Positions 1 to 13,700 of a DNA stretch of 60,000 nt are shown piece after piece (the first letter of the stretch is position 1; each line of letters starts with the position of its first letter). The notes beneath the pieces were generated by a model. It worked only from the letters and a program-made list of their open reading frames with translations. It did not search any database and had not been told where the DNA came from. The DNA lies in NCBI RefSeq assembly GCF_964355755.1, contig NC_092677.1:16588101-16648100 (forward strand), written 5' to 3'. A program made the position numbers and the translations under genes. The stretch comes from Antedon mediterranea (taxonomy: Eukaryota; Echinodermata; Crinoidea; Comatulida; Antedonidae).

Positions 1-240
1 TTACAATAGCAAATGTTATGAACACCAAATCCTCCAGACACAAATGAACGATTATTTTTGTAGCAGGATGCGTCATATTCAGGCTCTGCTATGCTACATG
101 TTTTACATGATACATAACTTTGTTTAAATTGTTTTTAAGAAATGTAACAGAGACTTTTTGTATGTGCTCTCTCTGATATATGCTAATTAATAAACAAACC
201 ACACATCGTTGAGTATAAACCTAAATCATAACCTTACACA
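1..240. repeat. Paralogous flank, matches 46180-46203 plus 57130-57340
   Basis: The stretch GTTATGAACACC…CCAGAC…ATGAACGATTAT…CTGCTA…TTTTACATGAT recurs after position 57130, and its first bases recur before 46203. Between them in the downstream copy lies the LTR element, so this is an unoccupied version of that site. No gene is seen in it. Confidence 0.7.
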
Positions 241-1619
241 GTATTGTAAACTGTTTAAAGCTTAGGTACAGGCATGAATTTTAAACATAATATTTGGTTA
301 AATGTACATAAATCAAATATTTGTAACAGAAATCAAGACGAAAAAACATGAATTTCCCTTAATATGGTCAAATACAAAATTTGGCAAAATTCTTCCATAA
401 AAACCAGGAAGACTTTTTTTCAGTATTTAGGTAGTTAACCTAATGTAATAACATGTCTGGTGACTCCCTAGATGGTGAAAAAAGATGGTGGATATACAGT
501 GGATAATTTTTGCTATAGCATGAAAATAAAAATCTGAAGTTGAATAAAAATATCAGAAATGTAATATTTAAGTTATATTACCTATATTTAGTCATCTGAT
601 AACATTTTTTACCCCACCGTTTATTTTTCATAGCTTTTTTAAATTCCTCTCTATTTACAAAATTTGTGTACAAAAGAATAGAGATTTTACTGTGTAATTT
701 GAACTATCCCCCCACTGATAAGAAAGTGCTTATTTTCAAAAAGCTTGTGTAACACAAATAAAATCCCAAAAATTATGAAACATAGGGGAAACTATAGATC
801 GATAATTATTGGAATGTATGATCAATAGACATTTTTTGCCCGATGAGTGTTTTGTCATGAATCTGACAGGATTTGAACCCTTAGTTGGGTAGCCGAGCAT
901 CTCAACCACATGTTACAGATATTAACGAATTACTATTTGTTTACACTTAAAAATGCTGTAAGTTATGTTGGTAAAGTTCTTTTTATACTGTAGTTTCTGA
1001 TTTGTTGTCAATTTAATTTACCGGGTGGCACACGTAATAGGCTTGACTGCATACTCAATTTAGGAAGACAGACATTTTTCCTAGATTCTGTATTTTTTTT
1101 TTTTAACTGCATACTGGATGTCTCTGATAAACTTTTTTCCTTTCAATGGATCGTACAATCCATTATTGAAGTAAATGCATAACTTATGATTCATTTGAAT
1201 AGTTTGTATTATATATGTAATGCTGATTTATATAATAGGTTTAGATTGTTTTTATATGTCTTATATATCTCAATTCAGCCAGTCATTTAGATTTTTTACT
1301 TGTTTTGATGTTTTGCTCGTTTATTTTAATGTTTTTATATGATGTATTGTGTGGTTCTCAATTGTTTATGTTATTTTATGCTATCTTTTTAAAACATTTT
1401 AAATATTTTAAGTACCTTTTAATAATGTAAAAAATTTTCACAATTCAGTTTTTCTGTGAAGATGATTTTAATAAATATACCATTATGAATGAATGAATGA
1501 ATATATGTCTTTATGTCATAATTTTTTTTAAAGTTTATAAACTAATTAGAGATGGGTTTTTCGCTGTTATTTTTTTTAACAAATAAAATAAAACAGTCCA
1601 CTTAATATAACATTAACTA
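241..1619. other. AT-rich non-coding sequence
   Basis: No convincing ORF or structured repeat apart from the SINE-like fragment at 858-916 and a short GAAT run near 1485-1502. Confidence 0.6.
858..916 (-). repeat. tRNA-derived (SINE-like) fragment
   Basis: On the minus strand, an A-box-like TGGTTGAGATGC is followed about 30 bases later by a B-box-like GGGTTCAAATCC. No complete cloverleaf or tail is evident. It could be a decayed tRNA pseudogene. Confidence 0.35.
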
Positions 1620-3390
1620 TAATGTATTTTAAAATTGGAAAGAGACTGATTTGTATGTTGCCCCTTAACAACTGATAACACATGTTGAATATGATCATAC
1701 ATTTCTTTTTATTCATATACGTTTACATATGAATATGTTTTTTTTCTTGTTTAAAGTGCCTGAATATGCAAGTTGTTGCAAATATGTGTTTCAACATAAA
1801 AATCTGAAACATGCGAAAAATAGTTGTTTATATTTTGCACATTGTTGACTCATCAGAAGTGTCTATGTAATACATGCAGGTCTTAATGGCAAAATATGGT
1901 GTATTTATTGGTTTTAATAGGGATTGGTCTGTATGTATCTCTAAGTGTATGATGCGATGTGGTAGCAATGTAGAATAGCAGACGAGGGTTATAAAAGTGA
2001 ATGAAAAGATTTGTTTTTGTAATATAAAATCATGTCTTATGCAATAGCTAACAAAATGGTTTATATTTTTTAAAGAAGAACTGATGTATAATTTAGTATA
2101 AAACTACCTTGTCTTTGTTATGGTTGTACATTCCAGTCTATGAAATATGAAGTTGTTTCAATACAGTACTGTAAAGTTAAAAACTGAATACTGTAAATAA
2201 TGTGTATATCGACTGTATATTTATCTGACCTATTTTTGTATTAAAGTTGATTTGAGGAAACATTTTCCACATTGCCTAAATATTTAATTCACTTCAAGTT
2301 CACTATGTATACATAACATGTATTTATCTATACAAATTGTAAACAAACTGATTGGTATGTTACTGTTGATCACTATCATCACTAGTTGAATAATTATTAA
2401 TAGTATAAATGCGCTTATTTTCCTGCAATGTTGCTCAAACTTTCGTGAAAGTGTCTGTTGCATGACGTATGAACTGGTAACTGACCTGACCATAAAATGG
2501 ACATGCAAATGCCTTCATCGAACAGAATATATTGATACCGTAAAACCTCGAAAAGAAGCCCATGGGCTTAAACCTCGAAAAGAAGCCCATCTCAAAAAGA
2601 AGTCCCCCTCTACAGTTTGCAAAAGTACTCTCGAAAAGAAGCCCATCTCGAAATGAAGCCCCCTGGGCTTCTTTTCAAGATAGTATGGGCTTCATTTCGA
2701 GACAGACTACTCATACTGTATTGAGATGATGACGAAATTATTGTATTTGACGGTAAATCATAGGACTTTTTTTTTGCTTTTTATATTGTTTTTTAATTGG
2801 TATATTAAACATAATTTCATGGTTGAAAAAATGTCTCAAAAGTCACATTATTGTAGTAGAAATTCACAAAATTTACAGCATTCATTTCGAAAAGAAGCCC
2901 CCCTCTACACTTTGCAAAAGTACTTTTGAAAAGAAGCCCATCTCGAAAAGAAGCCCATCCAAGAGCACTAAAAAAAGAAGAAGCCCATGGGCTTCTTTTC
3001 GAGGTTTTACGGTATTGTTTATTGTGAAAAAATTTAAAGAATGATGCCAACGCCATAGATATCATGAATCTTTTAATTTCTCTTATAAGCCCATCAACAT
3101 ATTCTATAGCTCTTATTCAATAATTTCTAGATGTATTAACATATTTAAATGCCATTAAAAAAATATACTGTTTTTATTTAATTTTGTTTTTCATACGTTA
3201 ATAACATAACATTTCCATACACAAATCATAGACAAGTTGTTTTGTAAGTATACTATCCATGTTAATTGATTGAATGAAAATAGTGTCATTTCTATCTATA
3301 AGTTTACCCGACAACAAATATTTCTTAATGTTGATGCATTCCATACATTGTTGACATATTGTTAGCCGCTTTCTTGCAACTACCTCTAAA
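1620..3390. repeat. Paralogous flank, matches 44757-46090
   Basis: Long near-identical stretches recur about 43 kb downstream, e.g. ATACTGTAAATAATGT, TTCACTTCAAGTTCACTATG and CTCTTATAAGCCCATCAA. The match is interrupted only by the small transposon at 2538-3012, which is absent downstream. ORFs in this region are not conserved as proteins, so I treat it as duplicated non-coding DNA. Confidence 0.75.
2538..3012. mobile_element. Non-autonomous TIR element (mariner-type, TA target duplication)
   Basis: The ends are inverted: CCGTAAAACCTCGAAAAGAA at the left and its complement at the right. TA flanks both sides (2536-2537, 3013-3014). The paralogous empty site near 45674 reads TTGATATTG with a single TA. 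Multiple GAAAAGAAGCCC motifs lie inside in both orientations. It encodes no transposase. Confidence 0.75.
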
Positions 3391-3540
3391 TGTATAATTG
3401 TAGAGTAAATTAAAAAATGTAACTGTTCTTTATGAAAACGATTCCGAGTACCATGTAATTTAAAAATCGGCCATACGTGACGATTAATGAATGAATGGGT
3501 TATGGATGGCTGGTAGACAACAAAAACCAACCCGGAAATT

Positions 3541-3590
3541 AAAAACTCGTCTGGTTAGCGTCGTTACGAGCAAACTTTGATATGAGTAGG
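3541..3590 (+). other. Candidate 5' untranslated exon of the NLR-like gene
   Basis: A strong donor (AGG then GTAAGT at 3591) lies about 1.1 kb upstream of the first coding exon, with no convincing ORF before it. The start of the exon is unknown; 3541 is only a nominal left edge. It is proposed because the ATG exon (4712-4752) has its own acceptor and therefore needs an upstream exon. Confidence 0.3.
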
Positions 3591-4179
3591 GTAAGTAAAA
3601 TGATTGCTTTATATTGAGGAAAATCTATCTAAACAATCTAATTAATGAAACAAGGAGGAATTATGATCACCTATAAGAAATGTGTAGGGGTCTCGTACAG
3701 TCAATGGATCTAAATTAGATGTCCTAAAAGGACCCACAAGGAATGCCCTTCCAACCAATATAGACGAACTTAGGCTAGGGATTGGTTCTTCATAGATTTT
3801 TCTGTTGCCCTTGTGACTGAGACTAAAAAAGTCGATTATTGTGGTCGTCTTCTATTCTTAAGTTATTTAATTTTTTTAAATAATCAAAATGCCGCCTACG
3901 CGCCGCCTTATATCCGTCTTTACACAAAATGTTAGATAATGCCTGGTGTTTTGTCTGGGATGGTTCCAAAATATTTTAGCACATATGGCGTTTTTATACG
4001 TATACATCCGACTCGAAACTGTATTTCAGGCCCGATTTCAGGTTTAGACACAAAAACATCGAAAAGCCTCGAAATAAGTACAGACTTTGGGCAAGGGTAC
4101 CTGTTGTTGTGCATTCATTGTTTATGAATAGTCACGGTTTTCTTTTATATAGCCCCCTCTATCTAATGTTAGTGTTAGT

Positions 4180-4450
4180 ACAGTACAGTAGAACCACTTT
4201 GGGGACACCATTCAGGGGACACCTCTATTAAAGTACACTTTCCCGCGAAACGGGATATATGATTAAGTTAACTGCTGTTGAGTCCAGATCAATTGTTATT
4301 CATTTTTTATATAATATTGGTTTTCCCAAGAACACCCTATTAATGGGCAATGCTGTTTTTTCCTTAGTGTCTCCTGAATTAGGGTTCCCTGTTCAGGAAC
4401 ACTCCTATTAATTTTGGGTCCCGAGGGTGTCCCCTTAATAGGGATTTATG
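4180..4450. mobile_element. Possible MITE with GGGGACACC inverted ends
   Basis: Left AGTAGAACCACTTTGGGGAC and right GGTGTCCCCTTAATAGGGAT are imperfect inverted copies. Internal CAGGGGACACC/CTGTTCAGGAAC motifs repeat the theme. No clear target duplication was identified, so the limits are approximate. Confidence 0.4.
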
Positions 4451-4711
4451 CTTTATTTAAACGTTTAATGTTATTTGAACTTCAGTCTCTAGTCACACTT
4501 TTCAAACTTTGACTTTTGTATTTGTCTTGTCCTGTACAGTGAAACTATAATGCAACTGTTTACTAAATTTGCATAATGTAACGTTTTTCTATCTTTACGT
4601 CGATCATTTATAGTTGTTAAAATAACATCTTTTATCCCTCTGTTTATAATGTAGTAGCTGCTATGTCATAGCAATTGTTTCCTAATATAAAATATCAAGA
4701 TTATTTTCCAG

Positions 4712-4752
4712 AAGAATAGTCATACTGTTATTGGACAAGATGGTTGAATCAG
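4712..4752 (+). CDS. First coding exon (start codon)
   Basis: The acceptor TTATTTTCCAG ends at 4711 and the donor GTAAAG starts at 4753. About 28 bases of 5'UTR containing an in-frame stop precede ATG at 4740-4742. The exon encodes Met-Val-Glu-Ser and the first base of a Glu codon (phase 1), which joins in frame with the DED exon at 5232. An alternative is that translation starts at the ATG at 5222 within exon 2's upstream sequence. That ATG overlaps the acceptor TTTCTAG, so it would be removed by splicing. Confidence 0.55.
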
Positions 4753-7700
4753 GTAAAGTATCTGCCTATATTACATATTCGAATAAACTTCATTGACTTT
4801 CATGATCTTCCATTTATCAAAGCTTTTTGATACCATTTTTACTGTATTTTATAACTTCTTGATATTGTTTGTGGGAGTATTTATTGATTATACATGTCTC
4901 ACTCGAATAGTAGCCCCGTTAAAACCTTCAAGAACAATAAACGCACATGGACGTGTATTCGAACAAATACGGTACCATATTTTGAAAACCCCAGATTTCA
5001 CATTCTCTCCTCTTCTCACGTGATGATGATGATGATGATGGTTAAAAAGATGATATGATAATGTAGGCCGAATGATGCCTCATTTAAACAAAAAAAAATT
5101 ATTTTGCCTTCTTCATTTTCTTTGCTCATATTTTTTTCCATTTTATTCAATTTAAGGACCTATGTTATGGTCTGCAAAATAGTGACTTTAAAAAGTGTCA
5201 TGAAAGCGCTTTATTTTTTTTATGTTTCTAGAAACATCTGACAAATCTTTTAAAGAGGCTTTAGTATGTTTCTCAACTTGGTATGATGACCGATCACTCA
5301 TCAAGAAACTGAAAGTTTTGTATCAAGGTTATATTGCGGAAGCTGACATACACATTGCCTCTAAAACTATGGACTTACTGAAACATTTGACTGATTCTGG
5401 AGACTTAAGTTCAAAAGACCACACACTTCTGTATGACACCATAAAGGCCACTAAACAGTTTGCGATTGTAGACAAACTTCGAATTCACATTCCATCTTTT
5501 CCGAACATTAAAGAACGAATTATTTCAAAATTCAGTCATCATCATCAAAAAATTATGAATTTAGGAAATGAACTAATAGAAGAGGATGTGATAAAAATTG
5601 ATAATGTGTATAATGATCCACCAAAGAATTTTAAAGATGGGTGGGATCTTATACTCCATCTACGACACAAAAAAATCATTGGGGATGAAAATGACAAAAT
5701 GGATAAATTTATTGAAACCTTGAAAAATGTTGAACTACCCGGAGCTGCAGAAACTCTTACTAAAGGTATAAAGAAAATGGTTTCTTTTTTTAATATTCCA
5801 GAAGTAGGCAGACACTGCTGAAAGTATGTTTTTAAAAAAATCAAGAAATTAAAATATTCACAACGAGAGAATATTATTTTTCTAAATCAATATTACAATG
5901 TGTATTATTCTTTTTATTATCACTGTCGACTAAAACTTATGATGGCTATTAGGCCTACTCAGTGATAATTAATGAATATAGCTTTTACAAAAGTAATACC
6001 AGGAAATTACATTCATTTTTCCCTGGTTATTATACAGATTTTTAAATGTATATTCGATATTTACAGATGTCCAGATACCTGTGAGTCTGAAGAAACGCAA
6101 GAGAAAAAATTCTGAGCCTGAAGATCAAGGACCTCAAAAAAGGATCCAGGGTGAAAGTTCTAGGTCAACTACTGAAGAAAGTCCATGTATACAAAGAAAT
6201 CTTGATGGAAAACTGCGATCCTTACAAAGAACCATTGACGAAATTCTTCAATCTTTACAAAACACTCTCTCTGAAGTTAGCCCATCAATACTAAAGGCTA
6301 TTGATGAACATCAACAATCTTTATCACTTCCTGCTCTTACAGACAATTTGCCATCTGTCCTAACAACTATTGATGAAAATCTGCAATCGTTACAAAGAAC
6401 TATAATCGAAAATCTGCAATCAGTACAGAGTACTCTTGCTGAATGTATGCCATCTGTACAAGAAGATATTGATGAAAATATACAGTCTTCCTCAAGTTCT
6501 GTCAATAGAGGTAGGCCATCAGAAATAAGAAGTATTAATACAAGTCTTCAATCATTACAACGTTTCTTTAATGGAAGTCAGCGATCTTTGTCAAATGTTA
6601 CACCAAGCGCGTGTGAATTAATATTTAAACTTTACAAGAATACGATTACCAAAGATGATGAGCAAATACTATTTGTCATATTACAAAAACTGAATGATTT
6701 CTACCAAGCGCGAGGCTTTGAATTAAACAAAACAGAACATAGTTGTATCATATTTCATTTGTCGGTGATGGATCCCATTGCTTTAGAAACTCTCTGGAAA
6801 ATGCACCGAAGTGGAATGCTCCTCATAAAATTATCAGAAATATTAGTGACAAAAGAGCATCAGCAGACATTTCAAGCAGAATGGATGACATACATTGACA
6901 AGAACAAATACACAGAAGCACTTCAAATGCTTAAAAGAGGTGAGAAATAAATTTCATTGATTCATTCTAAAGAAAAGTAAAGTTTAAGTAGCATTCATTC
7001 TTCGTTAAAAACAATTTATTATGTTTTATTGTTAATTTACTTCTGATGTGTTTACTATATTGCATCATCAAAGTAAATCAAAATAATAAGTTCAAGTAAT
7101 AATTTATAGTTGAAGAGAACATGAATTAAAATATTTCACCATAAAAACTGTAAAATGTAGATCATGCACAAGAAGCTATACTGTACTATACAATATGGAT
7201 TAACACTGAATTTTCATACCAAATTATTAAAGCGAAATGCGCTTTATTTAATGTGAGATTATGTTTTGCACCCAATTATATGCTCGTGTTGTGCACATAA
7301 ATGCGCGCAAAAAAGTTTTTAACAAAAAATGCCAGAAAGGAAAACGAAAAGCAAAGGAACTAAACAATCGGGTTATCCGCAACTAAGTTGCAGCGGATAA
7401 CAAAACAAAACATTAAAAAACATCCATCTCTTGCTTCTCTGTCAATTGAAATTTGTTGTTAGGCATAATTTAAACAAACTAGCAGGTACCCGTCCAATGG
7501 ACCATCTTATAATCAGATAGTACAGTAATAATAGACAATATGCAGTATACACAAATCTATGAATGGATGTATAGTGCCGAGATGTACATTATACACAGCA
7601 TTTATATTAGAAGGAAGATAAAGTTAATATGCATACTCTTTATGCATATTCTTCTTTATATTTAAGTGATATTTGCTTTTATTCTAAAAGCAAGCAATCG

Positions 7701-10700
7701 CAACCTAATATTAGTGCTACTGTAAAATGAATGTTTGAAATGCATGCAGTCACACATAAAAACAGAATCTCATAAATATATTCATTTTTACATCTGTATC
7801 TTTTTTTCTTGTAAATATATTAAAATAATAGACGTTTATTATTTTATTGATTAATATTATTATGTCAGTTAATTTCCGTCCTCATGTTTGGTATAGACAT
7901 AATACTGCATTTCATAGTCGTCTGGTAAATTATCATGTTTTTTATAAAAGCTTCCAAAGTATGTTAATACCATTTCCGAATAGAGAACAGTGACTTAGTT
8001 GAGTCTGGTCTTCTGTTGTTCAGTTGAATTTATGTTTTCTGGTGGTGTAAGCCTAATTAGAAAGAAGTAAATATGATTTTACCTAAACTTAGGGAGACTC
8101 AGTACAACCTTAGACGTAAATACCCTTGAGTTAAAACCGAACGTTCGAAAATATTTATAACTAATTTTGGTCTTTTCAAGTCTTGAATCAAGTAAGTCAG
8201 GGAGCTTATTATAGTTTATTATAAAATCTACTTTATTATTTTGAATCGGACAAAATAAAAATTCATTTTAATTATAAATGTGCCACTCAGGTTTAAAATA
8301 ACAGCATGAACCAAACCAAAGGTTCTGAATAAAGTGGCATGAATCAAGTGATAATTATAATTATTGTGTTTGTTTAACTTATATACCTGTATAGGGAACA
8401 AATAATTAGTGTGGGTGTAAAGTTATACATTCTTGTTCTTTCACTCACTACTGTTACTATGTTGCTATGTAGGCCTATCCAATAACACACAAAAAATAAT
8501 ATGCTTAAAATGAATTTACAATTATAATGTTTTATTAAGGATAAACGATACGCTAATACTATGCTGAAAATATTCAACATAATAATCAAGAGTATTTAGA
8601 GAATAAAATCAATCAACTATACAAGTGTTCCCAACACCTGAATTAATTATGATGGCAGAGTCGGATTAAGACATCTGTGTAGAAAAATATGTATAAATAA
8701 TAACACTAAATAATACTAAATATTAGTTGGGGAGCCAGAAAGGGTTTAACTGCACCCTCTAGTAAACTATGTTAACACCGTTTTTGCCACCTTATATCAA
8801 TACAAATCAATTAGAGAAAAAAATGAGAGAAAATACTGTTTTAGTGGGATGTTTGTTTTCTGTTATTCTGAAATAAAATGGTCAATCAAGTGAAATTTAA
8901 AACAATCATAAAAATTGACTTGCTCGTTTTATTTAAGAATTAATTTTTTTCGGAATTAATTTCTGTTTAATAGTTCTAAAAGTATGTTGTATACAATTTT
9001 ATTTTCATTCATTTGCACAACATTTTACCGGCACTGGGGCTTATGAAGTGAATAAAGAAGTCGCACAATTTAGAAGATAATTGTAAAGCTATGATTCATA
9101 CATTTTAATTTATTTTATCTTATAAATTAGCCAAATCAGAGACATTTGTTGAAGAAAGATCAGAAGAATCAAAAGCAGGTGAGGTATAAGACTGTAAACA
9201 CCATACTTATTAAGTCACAAATGCAAATGGACTTGAATTCAATTTAGGTCCATACATATTTATTCTTCTACCAGCTATCAATCATTGACCACATTTTAAT
9301 TCGTAAGACCAAAACTAACTGTCAAGATTCAAGATTCAAGATTCAAGATTCAAGAAATTTTATTTGTCCATAAAAATGGAAATTCAATTTGCTTGGTAGA
9401 TTAAAACAACAATAAACAAGGCCAACAGCCATTAAGTCGCGTGCTACAATGCATAGTGATACCGGACCTACAGACAAACAGACCGACAGACAGACAGACC
9501 GACAGACAGACGGACCGACCGACATAGTGAACTATACTGACCGAAATTACTGAACATGTTTAAAAATGTTGAAATGTTTAAAAACATTTATATTTTTTTA
9601 ATTTACACGTGCGTAGCCTGTCACTTTTGACGTGCTCGTATAACGTAATTTCGAGTTGAAAAGTAAGTCAAGAAAACAGAAATCGGGCAAAAAGAGTGCG
9701 CAATAACATTTAACGCGCAGTGCGCGCGCAAAAATCTGCGCACTCATGGCAATTTTGTAAACGCTTAAAATTGCCTGAAACGTACTCTTATTTCATCGAA
9801 AATAAATTTTGAAAATTTTAAGCGCGCTTACGCATGCGTTACATGCGCTACGCACGTAATTGTATTGCCATATGATGATTTATGCCCTGAAATTTATGAG
9901 TACCAAATTTTATTTAATTGTGATTCATGGTTGTTAAGATATGACTACAAACGTGATTTCGTTAAATCGTGCGTAGACCGCGTAATTTTTTATTGCGCAC
10001 CGTGAAAACATAACCACATCGATTCCTGGCCATAAGGAATATTCTGTGAAAAATTGATTTAGCTAGATTAAACTGATATCAAGATAAGGTCATAAAGCGA
10101 TAAAACGCATAGTGATACCGGACCGACAGACAGACAGACAGACCGACAGACAGACAGACAGACCGACCGACCGACATAGTGAACTATAGAGTCGCTTCCA
10201 CGCGACTAAAAACAAACATAAACAATGTTGCAACAATTTAAACGTGCAGTATTATAACAGATTAAAATACAAGATAAAAAGTTAAAAATAAAAAAAACTG
10301 TTAAAAATGTAAAACTATTTAAAATTTGCATTATCGTCTTACATTAGAATTAACAAGGCCATATAGATGGCTGCGGTCGCGTGCTCATTAGTGTTTACCG
10401 ACCGACCGACCAACCTACCAACTGACCGAAATTACTGAACATGTTTAAAAATGTTGAAATGTTTAAAAACATTTATATTTTTTTAATTTACACGTGCGTA
10501 GCCTGTCACTTTTGACGTGCTCGTATAACGTAATTTCGAGTTGAAAAGTAAGTCAAGAAAACAGAAATCAGGCAAAAAGAGTGCGCAATAACATTTAACG
10601 CGCAGTGCCCGCCCAAAAATCTGCGCACTCATGGCAATTTTGTAAACGTTTAAAATTGCCTGAAACGTACTCTTATTTCATCGAAAATAAATTTTGAAAA

Positions 10701-13700
10701 TTTTAAGCGCGCGTACGCATGCGTTACATGCGCTACGCACGTAATTGTATTGCCATATGATGGTTTATGCCCTGAAATTTATATTTAATTGTGATTCATG
10801 GTTGTGAAGATATGATTACAAACGTGATTTCGTTAAATCGTGCGTACACCACGTAATTTTTTATTGCGCACCATGAAAACATAACCTCATCGATTCCTGG
10901 CCATAAGGAATATACTGTGAAAAATTGATTAAACTGATATCAAGATAAGGTCAGAAAGCGATAAAACGCATAGTGATACCGGACCGACAGACAGACCGAC
11001 AGACCGACCGACATAGTGAACTATAAAGTCGCGTCCACGCGACTAAAAATATGAATGCTATTTACAACGAAGGATTTTCTAGTTCTACAAAGATTTGCTC
11101 TTGGAGGTCGTAGCCTAATACCTGATCTATTTAAGTTATGTAACGGATGAGTGGGGTCTTTCATAATATTGTTTACTTGTTTTAAAATACTCTTTTCATA
11201 GATAAATGAACAAGGCGTTAGGTCAGCTTTAATAATACGTTGTGCAATTTTACGTGGTCTCTCAATATTTTTCTTATCATTTTCAGTAAAGTTACCATAA
11301 AAACATCCAATGCTAAAAGATAAAATACTTTGAATAATACTTTGATAAAATAGAATTAAAATAGTGTTATCAACCCTAATTTGCTCGAGTTTTCTGAGAA
11401 AGTAAAGCCTTTGAGATGACTTCTTGGAAATCATGAGAGAGTTTGACTCCCATTTTAATTTGTTGTCAATTATAGTACCTAAGTATTTGTATTGGGTTAC
11501 TCTTTCAACCTCGGTTTCTTTAATAGTTATTATATTATGTTCAACTGCGGTTTTACGAAAATCAATACAATTAAAGTGAATTTGGACCACTTCACATCAT
11601 TTCGGTTTGAACAATGGCATATAACTGTAACGTAGCTAAACTGATCTTTAAATTGTCTCTTGTTTCATCACTGAGTCTCTGACATACGGAACTCTACCTC
11701 ATCAGTAGAATAAATGTTTTAGAAACAGAATCCTTCACAAATTCACAAACTCTGATTTCACTAAAGTTTAACCGATATATTTTACCATGCAGGTTAAAAT
11801 GATTACCGTATTTCTTTGTTACACATTTGTTTAGCACCCTCATTTTATTTTTTTAATACAGTTTAATACAGTCCAATACTGTTTCACACACACACATCAA
11901 TGTGTACTTCATCCATAAACCAGGAGGTACACCTTTACATAGTAGATCTTTTTGTGTTTCATGACCATTAAAATTACTTGCTCATGCTCATTCTATGGAC
12001 TAAATACAGTATACAGTTGTAAATGTAGAACAGAGGAAAATGGTGTAATGCTAAATTAACCTACTGTAAAGCCTATTACTGGAATGTATTTTTTTTTAAT
12101 TAATAGAGAAATCACACGATGCATCGTATCAGTCACTGAAGAAGGGATTACCATTCAGTTATGAACCAAGTGAAATAAAGTTATTACCAGGTGAATTACA
12201 GTTATTTCAATTCAGACCAATTACAAATTGCTTTTATTGGTAGGCATGTTTTAAGGTGCATATTTTAGCCAAATCCTTCAAATTGTGATAATATTTTGAA
12301 ACTTTGCACAGTTATTCATTAGGGTGTCAAAAACATGAAATGGAAGGGTTGCACAAAATTTGGTCAGGAGAAAGCTGCCATTTTGGATTTCAAAATGGCG
12401 GACCCCAAATTCTCACTTTTCAGGTATATCTCTGCTAAAAAGGCACCTACAGTTCTGATTTTAGGTGCAAATTATATGGTAATGGGGTCACCAAACATAT
12501 TGGTATAACTAACATTTTGATTGCATGGCGGCCTTGTTGGATTTCAAAATTGCGGACTTCAAATTTTCACTTTTCAGGTATATCTCTGCTAAAATGGCAC
12601 CCAGAGTTCTGATTTTAGGTGCAAATTATATGGTAATGGGTCATCACCAAACATATTTGGTATTTAACTAACATTTTGATTGCATGGCGGCCTTGTTGGA
12701 TTTCAAAATGGCGGACTTCAAATTTTCAAAATGTTTCAGTACGGTACCTACATTTATAATTTTAGGTACAAAGTATAATATGGTATTGAGCTCCAAACTG
12801 GACCAAATTTGTTGCCGTCCTTCCTCCATCCTCAGTTCGCTGGGTCCTGTTCACCTCTGAAGGCATCTAGACAGTTGTACCACTTCCTGTCTTGTAGAAC
12901 AGACTGTTTCACTTCTCTTAATGCCCCAAATGTTGGGGGGATATTTTCAATAGTCTTTCCCGTTGTTGTAAAAAGATATCGTCTTGCATTATTTACCTTC
13001 TTTCCATTAAATGTCTGCAGTACATAGTTACAACAAACTGTTCTAGATAATCTGTGTCTGTCTCACTAGCTAACATCCCCTACAGACAATGGAGTGTGGA
13101 GCACTGTGGCGCATTGGACTTGCAATCAAGAGGTTGCTGGTTCAAGCTCGGCCGGTCACTGCAGTGTTGAGTCCTTGAGCAAGATTCTTTATTATCCACA
13201 TTGTTCCTCCCCACCCAGGTGATAGAAATGGGTACCGGTATGTAAAAGTACTGGAAAGGTAAATCAGACTCATTTGTGAGGGAGGAGTGGCGTACCCCCC
13301 ACAAACATACACACTAGTGGAGTCTGGCCCAAACGCTAAAGAAATGGAGATGGCACCACGGCTATTAGCATTAGCTTAAGTTTCTACACTTTACATTACA
13401 GACAATGACATCCTATCGAAAACTGAAGTCATACATGGCATCTTTTTCCAAGTCTCGTTAAATGTAGCTTTACCCTTTCCTTGAACAGATGAAGTTGTAT
13501 CACAACCGCTAAAGAAATGAAAGAACAAGTAAGTGGCTGGTGCTTGTGGTCCAAGAGAAGAAGCAATCTCGTGTATTGGGATGTACCTACTTGAAGTGCT
13601 TCCCCTCTCCAAACTCGATCAAAAGCTCGTGGATGGCAGGTATTCTGTGGAAAGCTGACAATGCAATTTGAAATCCACCATTTTGAAATCCAAAAATTGC

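Noticed and set aside
3198-3530. 110-codon minus-strand ORF
   Set aside because: It lies in duplicated flank DNA; the paralogous copy at 45880-46100 does not keep the frame, and no domain is recognised.
3660-3840. Weak GTCTCGTACAGTC/GACTGAGAC inverted ends
   Set aside because: Similarity is too short and imperfect, with no target duplication, to call a mobile element.
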